A stretch of DNA of 64,000 nt, taken from the NCBI GenBank assembly GCA_963823495.1, contig CAWGLV010000001.1, positions 2,790,001 through 2,854,000 of the forward strand. The letters are read 5' to 3'. This stretch comes from DATDAH01 sp963823495. Lineage in GTDB: Bacteria > Actinomycetota > Acidimicrobiia > Acidimicrobiales > DATDAH01. The position numbers were made by a program, and so were the translations under genes. Below, in pieces: positions 8,712 through 17,365 of this stretch; position 1 is the stretch's first letter; every line of letters starts with the position of its first letter. The notes beneath the pieces are model-generated. The model saw nothing but the letters and a program-made list of their open reading frames with translations, ran no database searches and was not told where the DNA came from.

Positions 8712-9857
8712 TCAGCCGACGGCAGGGACGAGGGAGGCCAGTTCGTCCGCCTGGGCCTGGTCCAGTCGACTCACCCCGGACTCGGGGAGCCCGACCCAGG
8801 TCCGCCCCGGGGGCAGGACGAGCAGCGCACCGGTCTCGTCGTCGGTCAGCGTGTAGGGGTCGGTGGCCGTCGGTCGGCTCCAGGTGGCGTCCACGGCGTT
8901 GCCCCCGATGAGCACCGTGGCGTCCCCGGTGCCGGTCGTCAGCGCGATGGGCGAGTTCGGGTCCGACGGCGCCGTGCCGTAGGGGGTGACCAACAGGACC
9001 ACGTTGGTCGGCGCGAGCACGGTCCCGTCGGCCACCACGTGAGCGGTGCCGTCCTGGATGCGGGCCCAGCCCGGGCGCTCGGCGTCCCAGACGAAGCTGG
9101 CCTCGGTGCCGCCGTAGTCGACGGCCACCGCCGGCGTGGGTGTTCCCGGGAGCGCGTCGGGCAACGTCGTCGAGGAGGCCGGCCCCGTCGCCGGAACGGT
9201 CGTGGCGGGAGCCGTCGTGGGAGCCGGGCCGGTCGGGGTCCCCCGCGCGGTGCCGACGGGGATAGGCGGCTGGGCCGGGGAGGCATCCCCCGCCTTCGCC
9301 CAGAAGGCGTCGGTGGAGTCGATGAAGAGGTTGTCCGGAGCCGATCGGGTGTCGTCGCGGTACTTGTCCTCGGCCGCATCGGGGTCGACGTTGAAGCTGA
9401 CGACGTTCGCGCCGGCCACCCGGGCGGCCACGCCTTCGTTGGCCCCGCCCCACACGAAGACCGGGCGCCCGAGCGCCCCGAGGAGATCGATGTCGCTGTC
9501 CCGGGCCGAGCGGATCGGCCCGACCGGGGTCGACGGCGTCGAGTGGAACACGGCGATGAGCCGGGTGATGCCCTCGACCCGCTCCTCGACGACGATGTCG
9601 GCGACATCGAGGCCGATCTGGGGACGGGCCTCGGACGAGTTGGAGACCTTGATCGCGATCGCGGCACGGTCGACGGGCGCACCCTCCGGCGCGGGCAGTC
9701 CGGTCAGGGGCCAGGGCGTCGGAGCCACCGTCGTGGTGGTGACCGCCGGCGTCGCGGGCGGGGCCTCGTCACCGCCCCGGGTGACCGCGAAGAGGACGCC
9801 GCCCAGCACCGGGATCGATGCCCCGAGGGCGATCAGCGCCCGGCGTTTGGGATCCAT
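8712..9857 (-). CDS. DUF3048 (YerB-like) secreted or membrane-anchored protein
   Basis: Extracytoplasmic protein of the DUF3048/YerB family, whose function is unknown. The 381 residues start MDPKRRALIALGASIPVLGGVLFAV, an N-terminal anchor or signal segment with no obvious lipobox. A Thr/Pro-rich linker (TPAVTTTTVAPTP) follows, then the family core (AIAIKVSNSSEARPQIGLDVADIVVEE, GPIRSARDSDI, KYRDDTRSAPDNLFIDS). A second Pro/Thr-rich insert (about residues 180-215) separates the N-terminal and C-terminal halves; the latter has PNSPIALTTGTGDATVLIGG. It sits 24 nt from htpX in the same direction. Confidence 0.85.
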   Translation of the reverse strand: MDPKRRALIALGASIPVLGGVLFAVTRGGDEAPPATPAVTTTTVAPTPWPLTGLPAPEGAPVDRAAIAIKVSNSSEARPQIGLDVADIVVEERVEGITRLIAVFHSTPSTPVGPIRSARDSDIDLLGALGRPVFVWGGANEGVAARVAGANVVSFNVDPDAAEDKYRDDTRSAPDNLFIDSTDAFWAKAGDASPAQPPIPVGTARGTPTGPAPTTAPATTVPATGPASSTTLPDALPGTPTPAVAVDYGGTEASFVWDAERPGWARIQDGTAHVVADGTVLAPTNVVLLVTPYGTAPSDPNSPIALTTGTGDATVLIGGNAVDATWSRPTATDPYTLTDDETGALLVLPPGRTWVGLPESGVSRLDQAQADELASLVPAVG

Positions 9858-9881
9858 GACCGTTGTCCTCGGTCGGTGGTC

Positions 9882-10775
9882 TCAGAGCTCACGGAGCGCG
9901 GCGATGCGCTCCTCGAGGGGCGGGTGGGTGTCGAACAGGCTGTTGAGTCGGGCGAAGGAGCCCTCGTCCTTCGTCCGGGCCATGGGCTGCTCGATCCAGA
10001 GATGGGCGGTGGCCCGGGACCCCGAGGCCACCACGGTCTGGTCGTCGCGCAACTTCTCCAGGGCGGACACCATCCCGGGCGGATAGCGGGTCATCTCGAC
10101 CGCGGAGAAGTCCGCCAGGCTCTCCCGCCGACGACTCACCGCCAGTTGCATGACCTTGGCCACGATCGGGGCCAGGACCAGGAACACCAGCGCCACGACC
10201 ATCAGGATGTTGCCACCGCTGTCGCGGTTGCGGCGACCGCCCCCGAAGAGCATCGAGCGGACGCCGATGTCGGCCAGCAGGGCGACGGCACCCACCATCG
10301 TCACCGCCAGGGTCGAGACCAGGATGTCGTAGTTCTTCACGTGGCTGAGCTCGTGGGCCAGCACGGCCTCGAGTTCGATGCGGTTCATCTTCTGCATCAG
10401 GCCGGTGGTCACCGCGACCGCGGCGTGCTTGGGGTCCCGGCCTGTGGCGAAGGCGTTGGGGGCGTCGTCCTGGACGATGTAGAGGCGCGGCTTGGGGAGG
10501 CCGGCAGCGATGCAGAGCCCCTCCACAACGTTGTGCAGACGCGGGTACTCCTCGACCGAGGCGGGCTCGGCCCGACTCATCCTCAGGGCGATCTGGTCGG
10601 ACTTCCAGTAGCTCCCGATGGCCAGGCCGGCAGCCACCACGACGGCGATGACCACACCCACCGGCCCGTAGCCGATGAGCACGTTGAAGGCGAGCCCCAC
10701 CGCGATCACCACCAGCACGAAGCCGATGATCAGCAGGACGGAGCGGCGCTTGTTGGACTTGACCTCGTCGTACAG
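9882..10775 (-). CDS. htpX: HtpX-like zinc metalloprotease, probable CTG start
   Basis: Membrane-embedded M48 protease involved in quality control of misfolded membrane proteins. HELSHVKNYD (zinc motif HExxH) lies near residue 135 and the third-ligand Glu in the block RRRESLADFSAVEMTRYPPG. Hydrophobic segments lie near residues 13-50, 145-170 and 185-210. The first ATG/GTG in frame (10718) would remove the conserved N-terminal segment YDEVKSNKRRSVLL that HtpX proteins share. The only plausible upstream initiator is CTG at 10775, with GAGG 9 nt before it. That gives 297 residues, the normal HtpX length. The frame opens just after the lemA stop. The function is secure; the start codon is inferred. 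Confidence 0.9.
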   Translation of the reverse strand: MYDEVKSNKRRSVLLIIGFVLVVIAVGLAFNVLIGYGPVGVVIAVVVAAGLAIGSYWKSDQIALRMSRAEPASVEEYPRLHNVVEGLCIAAGLPKPRLYIVQDDAPNAFATGRDPKHAAVAVTTGLMQKMNRIELEAVLAHELSHVKNYDILVSTLAVTMVGAVALLADIGVRSMLFGGGRRNRDSGGNILMVVALVFLVLAPIVAKVMQLAVSRRRESLADFSAVEMTRYPPGMVSALEKLRDDQTVVASGSRATAHLWIEQPMARTKDEGSFARLNSLFDTHPPLEERIAALREL

Positions 10776-10790
10776 CGGGATCGACCTCGA

Positions 10791-11438
10791 TCAGGCCGTC
10801 GGCGGGGTACCCGGCTCCGCGGGAGGCTCCACTGGCGGGCTGGCCGGCGCGGCAGGTGAGGCCGCGGCAGCCGCCGACGGAGGGTCGTTGAAGGAGACCG
10901 ACACGTTGTCCCGCGACTCGGGCTCGGCCTCGAAGTACTCGCGGGCCGTGAACCGCATCATCCCGGCGATCACCACCGCCGGGAAGGTCTGGATCTTGGT
11001 GTTGTAGCGCAGGACGGTGTCGTTGTAGAACTGCCGCGCGTAGGCGATGCGCCCCTCCGTGCCGGTCAGCTCCTCCTGCAGGTTGAGGAAGTTCTGGTTC
11101 GCCTTGAGGTCCGGGTAGGCCTCGCTGACCGCGAACAGCGACTTGAGGGCGCCGCTCAACAGGTTCTCGGCCTGGGCCTGGTCGCCCACGCCCTCGGCGC
11201 TCACGGCCATGTTGCGGGCCTGGATGACGGCCTCGAGCGTCTCGCGCTCGTGGCTGGCGTAGCCCTTGACGGTCTCGACCAGATTCGGGATCAGGTCGTA
11301 GCGCCGCTTGAGCTGCACGTCGATCTGGGCCCAGGCGTTCTCGATCCGGTTCCGGAGCTTGACCAGGCCGTTGTAGAGAACGACCAGGAAGATCACGATC
11401 ACCGCGAGGATGGCCAGCACCACGAGGAGGACAGTCAC
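10791..11438 (-). CDS. lemA: LemA family membrane protein
   Basis: LemA-type protein: one N-terminal membrane helix (TVLLVVLAILAVIVIFLVVLYN) followed by a long helical domain. Family blocks are NGLVKLRNRIENAWAQIDVQLKRRYDLIPNLVETVKGY and YPDLKANQNFLNLQEELTGTE. The 215-residue protein ends in an Ala/Pro-rich tail. Its biochemical role is unknown, but LemA next to an HtpX-type protease is a widely repeated pairing, which suggests a shared membrane function. The GTG start at 11438 overlaps the pimA stop by 4 nt, so it is translationally coupled. Confidence 0.93.
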   Translation of the reverse strand: MTVLLVVLAILAVIVIFLVVLYNGLVKLRNRIENAWAQIDVQLKRRYDLIPNLVETVKGYASHERETLEAVIQARNMAVSAEGVGDQAQAENLLSGALKSLFAVSEAYPDLKANQNFLNLQEELTGTEGRIAYARQFYNDTVLRYNTKIQTFPAVVIAGMMRFTAREYFEAEPESRDNVSVSFNDPPSAAAAASPAAPASPPVEPPAEPGTPPTA

Positions 11439-12514
11439 GGTCGCGACTCTACAAGCGAGCCGTACAGGTGCAGGTAGCGGTCCGCGAGGCGGTCCATCGA
11501 GAACTCCTCGGCCCGCTCCCGGCCGGAGGCCACCAGCCGCTCGGCCCGGTCCGGGTCCGTCAGCACGTCGACCAAGGCCCTCGACAGCGCTTGCGGGTCA
11601 CCGGGGGCGACCAGCTCGGCGTCGACACCGGCGCGGGCCACGTTGGCGTAGCCCGGCAGCTCGGTGGCCACGATGGGGGTCTCGGCCGCCATGGCCTCGA
11701 TGAGCACGACGCCGAAGGACTCCCCCCGCAGGGACGGCGCACAGAAGACATCCGCGCCTCGCAACCGGGCCACCTTCTCCTCGTCGGTGAGTCGCCCGAG
11801 CCACTCGACTCTCGGGTCCCCCGCCCAACGGGCCCGGAGGGCGGCGGTCTCCGGCCCGTCACTGCCGACCCAGAGCCGGACGTCGGCGGGGAGCCCGGCC
11901 ATGGCCTCCAACAGGACCGCCAGGCCCTTGCGGGGTTCGTGGCGACCGCAGAAGAAGATGGTGGGGCCGTCGGTGGGCCAGGGCTCCCCGGCGCGGTAGC
12001 GGTCCAGCTCCACGCCGTTGAACAGCAGGGTGAAATCGCCCGAGACGGCGCTCGAGGCCAGCGCCCGGGCGTCCTCGGAGACGGCGCAGCGCAGGTCGAG
12101 GCGCCGGTTCAGGAACCGGGTACCGGCGCTCATGTGCTTGTAGGCGAAGCTCTCGCCGGCGGCGTGGAAGGTCCCGATGGTGGGCGCCGGCTTGATGACC
12201 AGTGCCGTCATGCACGGGCCGGGGGCGAAGGGCTCGTGGAGGTGCAGCACGTCGAAGTCCTCGTCCCACAGGGCCCGCATGGTGCGCAGCTGCGCCGCGG
12301 GATCCGGTGCGAGGGGGGCCACCGAGCCGTTGGCGGCGGCCGGCACGCTCTTGCCCAGGGGCGTCACGAACGGGGCGGGGGGCGGGCCGTCACAGGGCCC
12401 GAGCACCCGGGCCTCGTGGCCCCCCGCCCGGAGGGCCCGCGCCAGACCCATCGCCTGGCCTTGGACCCCGCCGGGGATCGACAGGCTGTAGGGGCACAGC
12501 AGTCCGATGCGCAC
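11435..12514 (-). CDS. pimA: Phosphatidylinositol mannosyltransferase PimA-like GT4
   Basis: GT-B glycosyltransferase of family GT4. It would transfer mannose from GDP-mannose to phosphatidylinositol at the cytoplasmic membrane face, the first step of PIM synthesis. The 359 residues begin MRIGLLCPYSLSIPGGVQGQ with the Gly-Gly acceptor loop, and include HLHEPFAPGP and the C-terminal donor site FCGRHEPRKGL with the E-x7-E block SLRGESFGVVLIEAMA. Placement directly after pgsA and the PatA-like acyltransferase, as in mycobacteria, supports PimA rather than a generic GT4. Confidence 0.9.
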   Translation of the reverse strand: MRIGLLCPYSLSIPGGVQGQAMGLARALRAGGHEARVLGPCDGPPPAPFVTPLGKSVPAAANGSVAPLAPDPAAQLRTMRALWDEDFDVLHLHEPFAPGPCMTALVIKPAPTIGTFHAAGESFAYKHMSAGTRFLNRRLDLRCAVSEDARALASSAVSGDFTLLFNGVELDRYRAGEPWPTDGPTIFFCGRHEPRKGLAVLLEAMAGLPADVRLWVGSDGPETAALRARWAGDPRVEWLGRLTDEEKVARLRGADVFCAPSLRGESFGVVLIEAMAAETPIVATELPGYANVARAGVDAELVAPGDPQALSRALVDVLTDPDRAERLVASGRERAEEFSMDRLADRYLHLYGSLVESRP

Positions 12515-12523
12515 GGAGCGAAC

Positions 12524-13420
12524 CTAGGCCCGGGCCGCGGCGAGCGCGGCGTGGTCGCTCGGCCAGTTGGGCTGGAGGAGGTGCCACTGCTCGGGCTCGG
12601 CTCGGATCAGGGCCTCGAGCTCGTGGGCCAGGGCCTGGGTCACCCGGGTGACGTCGTCGCGCAGGGCGCCCCGTCGGTCGGTGGGGATCGCCTCGCGGAT
12701 CGTGGCGTGATGGCCCTTGCCCCGGTAGTACACCGCCGCGGGCAGGAGAGGGGCCCCCGTGCGGAGCGCGAGGGTGGCCGGTCCGGCCGGCAGCGTCGTG
12801 CGCTCGCCGAAGAACTCGACCTCGATCCCCTTGCCGGTGAGGTCCCGGTCACAGAGGAGGCAGACGATGTCGACGTTCTTGATGGCGTTGGCCACCGCCG
12901 AGCCCGCCCCGTGACCGAGGGGCACCACGTTCATGCCGAAGGACTGGCGCAGGGCCACGAACCACTCGAAGAGCTCGGGGGGCTCGAGGGCCTCGACCAC
13001 CACCGTCATCCGGTGCCGGTAGGTGGATGCCAGCCAGAAGCCGCCCCACTCCCAGCCGCCGAGGTGGGGCAGGGCCATGATCGGGCCGATCCCCCGGTCG
13101 ATGGCGTTCTCGATGTGGTGGAGGCCGTCGAAGGACATCCCGGCGTCCAGCGCTTCCGGCGAGGTCCCCGGGAGCCGGAACGACTCCACCCAGTACCGGG
13201 CGTAGTACTGCAGGCTGCGCTGGACCGCCCGCCGCAGGGCGAGTCCGCCGAAGTCCGGTCCGCGGACCCGCTGGAGGTTCCGTTCGATCATCAGCCGCTG
13301 CTCGGGCAGCACGGCCGACGCGCCGACCGCGGCGCCGCGGCCGATGAGGTGCGCCAAGGGGCCCGGGAGCCCTCGGGTGACGATCGCGGCCGCCCGGTAG
13401 GCGGCGACAGTGCGGTTCAG
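12524..13420 (-). CDS. PatA/LpxL-like phosphatidylinositol mannoside acyltransferase
   Basis: Acyltransferase of the lysophospholipid/LpxL superfamily, expected to acylate PIM at the inner membrane leaflet. The motif HLGGWEWGGFWLAS near residue 105 resembles the H-x4-D/E catalytic motif, and the Rossmann-like remainder (VCLLCDRDLTGKGIEVEFFG, GAPLLPAAVYY) is typical. The first standard start, TTG at 13357, leaves out about 20 upstream residues (RTVAAYRAAAIVTRGLPGP) that look like the normal family N-terminus. The frame upstream is closed by the pgsA stop, and the only candidate there is CTG at 13420. Start certainty is low; the family call is good. Confidence 0.82.
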   Translation of the reverse strand: MNRTVAAYRAAAIVTRGLPGPLAHLIGRGAAVGASAVLPEQRLMIERNLQRVRGPDFGGLALRRAVQRSLQYYARYWVESFRLPGTSPEALDAGMSFDGLHHIENAIDRGIGPIMALPHLGGWEWGGFWLASTYRHRMTVVVEALEPPELFEWFVALRQSFGMNVVPLGHGAGSAVANAIKNVDIVCLLCDRDLTGKGIEVEFFGERTTLPAGPATLALRTGAPLLPAAVYYRGKGHHATIREAIPTDRRGALRDDVTRVTQALAHELEALIRAEPEQWHLLQPNWPSDHAALAAARA

Positions 13421-13432
13421 CGCTTCAGCGGA

Positions 13433-14128
13433 TCAGGGACGCCGGCTGCGCATCCGCTCGCGCCAGGCGACCCGTCGGTCGGCCATCGAGCGGGTCGTAC
13501 CGGCGCGGCGGCGCCGGGTGCGGGGCGGGGGTCGGTTCGAGGTCGGGGGTCGGTCGGCCTGCCGCCACACCTTGACGAAGCGGTAGACCACGGTGCCGGC
13601 GGTGGCCACCAGCATCACCCACAGCACGGCGATGAGCATCTCGCTGAACAGCAGGCCGATCCCCAGGAGGATGAAACGCTCGGCCCGCTCCATGAGGCCG
13701 CCCCGGGCGTCGTAGCCGAGGGCGTCGGCCTTGGCCCGGATGTAGGACACCAGGGCCGCGGCGGCGAACACCGCGTAGGGCAGCAGGGCGATGCGGCCAC
13801 CGTTGTTGGTCTGCAGGTACCAGGCGACGCCACCGAAGAGGAGGGCGTCGCTCAGTCGGTCCGACACCGAGTCGAAGAAGGCGCCCCGGGTCGACACGGT
13901 CCCCGAGGCCTTGGCCACCGCACCGTCGAGCAGGTCCGGCACGCCCGCGAGGACGAGCAGCAACAGGCCGGCGCGCAGGTAGCCGGCGCCGATGGTCACC
14001 GCGGCCGCCGTGGCCATGAGAATGCCGAGGACCGTGAGGTGGTCGGCGGAGATACCGGTCTTGCGCAGGTTGGCACCGACGGGCTTGATGGCCTGTTCGA
14101 TGTTGGTCCGGAAACGGCCGTCGAACAT
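13433..14128 (-). CDS. pgsA: CDP-alcohol phosphatidyltransferase (PgsA/phosphatidylinositol phosphate synthase-like)
   Basis: Integral membrane CDP-alcohol phosphatidyltransferase that would make phosphatidylinositol phosphate, the substrate route for PimA. The catalytic motif D-x2-D-G-x2-A-R-x8-G-x3-D-x3-D is represented by PDLLDGAVAKASGTVSTRGAFFDSVSDRLSD (Lys where Arg is usual). Hydrophobic helices lie at about residues 40-65, 105-125 and 145-180, and a basic Pro/Arg-rich tail follows. The ATG at 14128 has AAGGA at 9-nt spacing; the longer upstream open frame lacks family similarity. In many actinobacteria the HIT and thrS genes lie directly upstream, but here they are 36 kb away. Confidence 0.9.
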   Translation of the reverse strand: MFDGRFRTNIEQAIKPVGANLRKTGISADHLTVLGILMATAAAVTIGAGYLRAGLLLLVLAGVPDLLDGAVAKASGTVSTRGAFFDSVSDRLSDALLFGGVAWYLQTNNGGRIALLPYAVFAAAALVSYIRAKADALGYDARGGLMERAERFILLGIGLLFSEMLIAVLWVMLVATAGTVVYRFVKVWRQADRPPTSNRPPPRTRRRRAGTTRSMADRRVAWRERMRSRRP

Positions 14129-14258
14129 CGGGGAGATCCTTTCCGGAGCACATCCGGAGGTGAGAAGTTCCCCGAGGGTACCAGCGGTGGGTGGGGGAGG
14201 AAGCGACCGTCGAACCTGACGTAGGGTCACCGGAGGTCACCGAACCACAGCCCAGGGG

Positions 14259-16334
14259 GTGTGCGTGAACTCCGTACCGGCCGACAAGATCCGCAACGTC
14301 GCCCTCGTGGGCCACGGCGGCGTGGGCAAGACGAGCCTGGCCGAGGCCCTGCTCCACCGGGCCGGGGTCACGAGCCGCCAGGGCCGGGTCGAGGACGGCA
14401 ACACGGTCTGTGACTACGACGAGACCGAGCAGGAGCGGGGGATCTCCCTGTCCCTGGCGCTGGCCCCGTTCGAGTGGAACGGGTTCAAGATCAACCTGAT
14501 CGACACGCCCGGCTACGCCGACTTCGTCGGCGACGTCTGGGCCGCGCTGCAGGTGGCGGACCTGGCGGTCTTCGTCGTCAGCGCCGTCGAGGGGGTGGAG
14601 GTGCAGCACGAGGTGGCCTGGCGGCGAGCGTCCCAGCTCGGCCTGCCCCGCCTGGTGTTCGTGAACAAGCTCGATCGCGAGCGGGCGTCCTTCGACCGCA
14701 CCCTCGACCAGCTGCGGGAGGTGTTCGGTGCGGGCATCGCCCCCCTCGAGCTGCCGATCGGCGAGGAGGCGGCGTTCCGGGGCATCGCCGACCTGCTCAC
14801 CGACACCGCTTGGATCTACACCGGCGGCAAGGGCGCCAAGGAGGAGATCCCCGAGGACATGGAGGAGCGCGAGCACCAGGTGCACGACAACCTGGTGGAG
14901 GGCATCGTCGTGGCCGACGACGAACAGCTCGAGCGCTACCTCGACGGCGACATCCCCTCCATGGAGGAGCTCGAGCGCACCCTGGCCCACGGCGTGGCCT
15001 CGGGGAGTGTCTTCCCGGTCGTCTGTGGCTCGGCCACCGAGAACATCGCCGTGGACCGCCTGGCGGACTTCCTCTGCGAGATCGGGCCTGCTCCGGCCGA
15101 CCGGCCGCCGGTCGAGGTCGAGGCCGCGGGTGAGCCGTTCGAGGTCGTCGCCGACCCGGCCGGGGACCCGCTCGCCATGGTGTTCAAGACCATCGCCGAC
15201 CCCTACGTGGGCCACGTGTCGCTGTTCAAGGTGCTCTCGGGCACGATCCGCCGGGACGACCACCTGGTCAACACCCGCACGGGCCACGACGAGCGGCTCC
15301 ACAACCTCTCGGTCCTGCGGGGCCGGGAGGCCCTCGACGTGACGTCGCTCCCGGCCGGCGACATCGGCGCCGTCGCCAAGCTGGGCGAGACCCACACGGG
15401 CGACACCCTGGCCCCCAAGGGCAAACCGGTGACCGTCCCGGCCGTCGAGCGCCCCGAGCCGGTGCTGTCGACCGCCATCAGCGCCCGCAGCTCCGCCGAC
15501 GAGGACAAGTTGGCCACGGCCCTGCACCGGCTGCAGGAGGAGGACCCCGCCATCGAGGTCCGCCGCGACGACCAGACCCACCAGACCCTCCTCCGGGGCA
15601 TGGGCGAGACCCACCTGACCATCACCCTGGACAAGCTGGCGACGAAGTACGGGGTCCACGTCGACACCGAGGACGTGAAGGTCCGGTACCTGGAGACCGT
15701 CACCTCGACCGGCGACGCCGAGGGCCGCCACAAGAAGCAGTCCGGCGGCCGAGGCCAGTTCGGGGTGGCCTCCGTGCGCATCGAGCCCCTGGAACGGGGT
15801 GGCGGCTTCGTGTTCGAGTCCGCCGTCGTCGGCGGGGCCATCCCGACCAAGTTCATCCCCTCGGTGGAGAAGGGCGTGGCCGAGGCGATGCAGCGGGGCG
15901 GGGTGCACGGGTACCCGGTGATCGACGTGAAGGCCACGGTGTACGACGGCAAGTTCCACAACGTCGATTCCGACGAGATGAGCTTCAAGACCGCGGGGCG
16001 GCTGGCGTTCCGCGACGCCATGGCCCAGGCCGGTCCGGTCGTGCTCGAGCCGATCTCGAAGCTGGAGGTCACCGTGCCGATGACCAGCCAGGGCGACATC
16101 ATGGGCGACCTCAACGCCCGCCGGGGCCGGGTCCAGGGCACGGACATGAGCGGGCCGGACGAGCAGACGATCGTGGCCCTCGTGCCCACCTCGGAGATCC
16201 TCCGCTACGCCATCGATCTCCGGTCGATGACCGGCGGCCGGGGCCGGTTCCGCGTCGAGCACGATCACTACGACGTCCTGCCGTCCCACCTCCTGGACGC
16301 CGTGTCCCAGGCCGTCCACCACGACGAGGACTGA
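14259..16334 (+). CDS. fusA2: Elongation factor G-like protein EF-G2
   Basis: GTPase of the EF-G family, second-paralogue (FusA2/EF-G2) type. The G motifs are GHGGVGKTSL (G1) and DTPGYADF (G3) followed by NKLDR (G4). The later EF-G domains are present: the domain II-III junction (VFKTIADPYVGHVSLFKVLSG), domain IV (GGRGQFGVASVRIEPL and VEKGVAEAMQRGGVHGYPVIDVKATV) and domain V. At about 690 residues it is full length. This paralogue group generally lacks normal translocation activity and its role is unsettled. GTG at 14265 (MNSVPADKIRNVALVG) with AGGGGG just upstream is a better start than 14259. It is divergent from pgsA. Confidence 0.93.
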   Translation: MCVNSVPADKIRNVALVGHGGVGKTSLAEALLHRAGVTSRQGRVEDGNTVCDYDETEQERGISLSLALAPFEWNGFKINLIDTPGYADFVGDVWAALQVADLAVFVVSAVEGVEVQHEVAWRRASQLGLPRLVFVNKLDRERASFDRTLDQLREVFGAGIAPLELPIGEEAAFRGIADLLTDTAWIYTGGKGAKEEIPEDMEEREHQVHDNLVEGIVVADDEQLERYLDGDIPSMEELERTLAHGVASGSVFPVVCGSATENIAVDRLADFLCEIGPAPADRPPVEVEAAGEPFEVVADPAGDPLAMVFKTIADPYVGHVSLFKVLSGTIRRDDHLVNTRTGHDERLHNLSVLRGREALDVTSLPAGDIGAVAKLGETHTGDTLAPKGKPVTVPAVERPEPVLSTAISARSSADEDKLATALHRLQEEDPAIEVRRDDQTHQTLLRGMGETHLTITLDKLATKYGVHVDTEDVKVRYLETVTSTGDAEGRHKKQSGGRGQFGVASVRIEPLERGGGFVFESAVVGGAIPTKFIPSVEKGVAEAMQRGGVHGYPVIDVKATVYDGKFHNVDSDEMSFKTAGRLAFRDAMAQAGPVVLEPISKLEVTVPMTSQGDIMGDLNARRGRVQGTDMSGPDEQTIVALVPTSEILRYAIDLRSMTGGRGRFRVEHDHYDVLPSHLLDAVSQAVHHDED

Positions 16335-16351
16335 CGAGCCCCCGCCGAAAC

Positions 16352-16398
16352 CTTTCGAGGCGCCAGCTGTCGGATTCCGACAGCGGACGCCTCGAAAG
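16352..16398. terminator. Nested palindrome after fusA2
   Basis: The outer arms CTTTCGAGGCG (16352-16362) and CGCCTCGAAAG (16388-16398) enclose a second perfect hairpin, GCTGTCGGA and TCCGACAGC (16366-16384), with a 1-nt loop. It starts 18 nt after the fusA2 stop and before the next gene, so it probably ends fusA2 transcription. There is no U-tract. The nested symmetry also makes it a possible protein site. Confidence 0.7.
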
Positions 16399-16443
16399 TC
16401 CTCGGATCGGCCTGATCGCCCGGCCGCCGGGTAGAACGGGGCG

Positions 16444-16944
16444 ATGGCCCTCGACCTGAGCCACCTGTCTCCCGGGGACGTGGCGGTGACCATGCGCTCG
16501 CTCCCCCGCCGCTTCGACGAGGCATTGGCCGCCCACGGCGCTGAGGACCCTGAGGCATTGGCCCGCGTGGTCGGTCCGGACGGTGCCTCGGCCCTCGACC
16601 ACGTGGCCGACACCGGCCGGATGCTGGCCCTGTTCGGTGGGGCGCTGGGCGAGGTGGTGTCGGGCCGTCAGCCCGTCCTCCACGCGGCCATCACCGAACC
16701 CGGCGCCCGCCAGTGGGAGCACGCCGCCACGGACCTGGAGGGTGAGCTCGGCCTGCTGGCCGACGAGGCCATTGCCCTGGCCGGCCGGGTCGAGGCCACC
16801 GCGGCAACCCAGTGGACCGAAGTCGGCCGGGTCGTCGGCGGCGCCGAGCTGACCGCCCTGGACCTGGCCAAGGAAGCCGTCCAGGTCGCCATCGCCGGCC
16901 TCCACGCCACCGAAGCGGCCATGACCGCCGCCCGCAAGACCTGA
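16444..16944 (+). CDS. Small helical protein, possibly DinB/YfiT-like
   Basis: The 166-residue soluble, mainly helical protein has no motif I can identify securely. The arrangement LPRRFDEALAA, then LDHVADTGRMLALFG and a late helix AKEAVQVAIAGLHATEAAM recalls actinobacterial DinB-like four-helix proteins, in which the first His (in DHVAD) is a metal ligand. The second and third expected His ligands are not obvious apart from GLHATE near the end. The ATG at 16444 is the only plausible start. Its operon context is unclear: it follows the fusA2 palindrome and precedes a 420-nt non-coding stretch. Confidence 0.6.
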   Translation: MALDLSHLSPGDVAVTMRSLPRRFDEALAAHGAEDPEALARVVGPDGASALDHVADTGRMLALFGGALGEVVSGRQPVLHAAITEPGARQWEHAATDLEGELGLLADEAIALAGRVEATAATQWTEVGRVVGGAELTALDLAKEAVQVAIAGLHATEAAMTAARKT

Positions 16945-17365
16945 ACGTCGGTTCCGGCGCCGGATTCCCACACAGGAGGGCGGGAATCGGGTGCCCGTGC
17001 GCGTGATCGGCGGTTGCCGCTGCGGGAGACCTGTCGACACCCGGCTGCCCCACACGGCTGGGGTCCGTAGGAGGGACCTCCTCCTCTGGGCTGAGCCGTC
17101 TCGGCGCGTTCGACTTCACCCTGAGGACGACCGTTCCTTCGGCGTGATCGCCCTGGGTGCTCCATGTAACCGAGGTCCGACATCGAAGGTGGACGTCAGG
17201 AGCAGGCGGCGACAAGGCCGGGGTGCTGCACCTCGCCCGGATCGCCGGCCGGGCCGCTCCGAGCGCCCGCTGACCGAACACCGGCCTCGACCACCGTGTG
17301 ACCTTGGCCCCTGGATCCCCCCCCGCGCGTCTGGTCGACTGGAGTGCAGACGGGAAGGAGTCGCC
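16945..17365. other. Non-coding stretch at left edge of accessory island
   Basis: No convincing gene is present. An open frame continuous with the next gene runs through it, but its translation is Arg/Pro-rich and unlike a protein. A weak hairpin (GATTCCC with GGGAATC, 16967-16990) follows the preceding gene, and AGGAGG/CCTCCT form a tight palindrome near 17070. A regulatory-looking element lies at 17298. I see no integrase site or tRNA remnant here. Confidence 0.5.
17298..17314 (+). promoter_or_regulatory. Upstream element GTGACCTTGGCCCCTGG
   Basis: Copy of the GAC(C/G)-N2-3-GGCC element, 68 nt before the ATG of the membrane protein gene at 17366. Its closest relative is the copy at 49360 near the other end of the island (GTGACCTTTGGCCCTGG). 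It could be an operator or part of a promoter; the layout is reminiscent of DevR/DosR-type boxes but this is not established. Confidence 0.45.

Noticed and set aside
11468..14224. 918-codon open frame on the plus strand
   Set aside because: It is antisense to pimA, the acyltransferase and pgsA, which all have clear family motifs. It is a shadow frame.
13425..16613. 1062-codon open frame on the minus strand
   Set aside because: It runs antisense to the whole of fusA2 and joins pgsA and other frames; the translation is rich in G, R, H and V with no domain. It is a GC-rich shadow.
16991..17365. N-terminal extension of the membrane protein gene at 17366
   Set aside because: The frame is open but Arg/Pro-rich, while a strong GGAAGGAG ribosome site lies just before the ATG at 17366.
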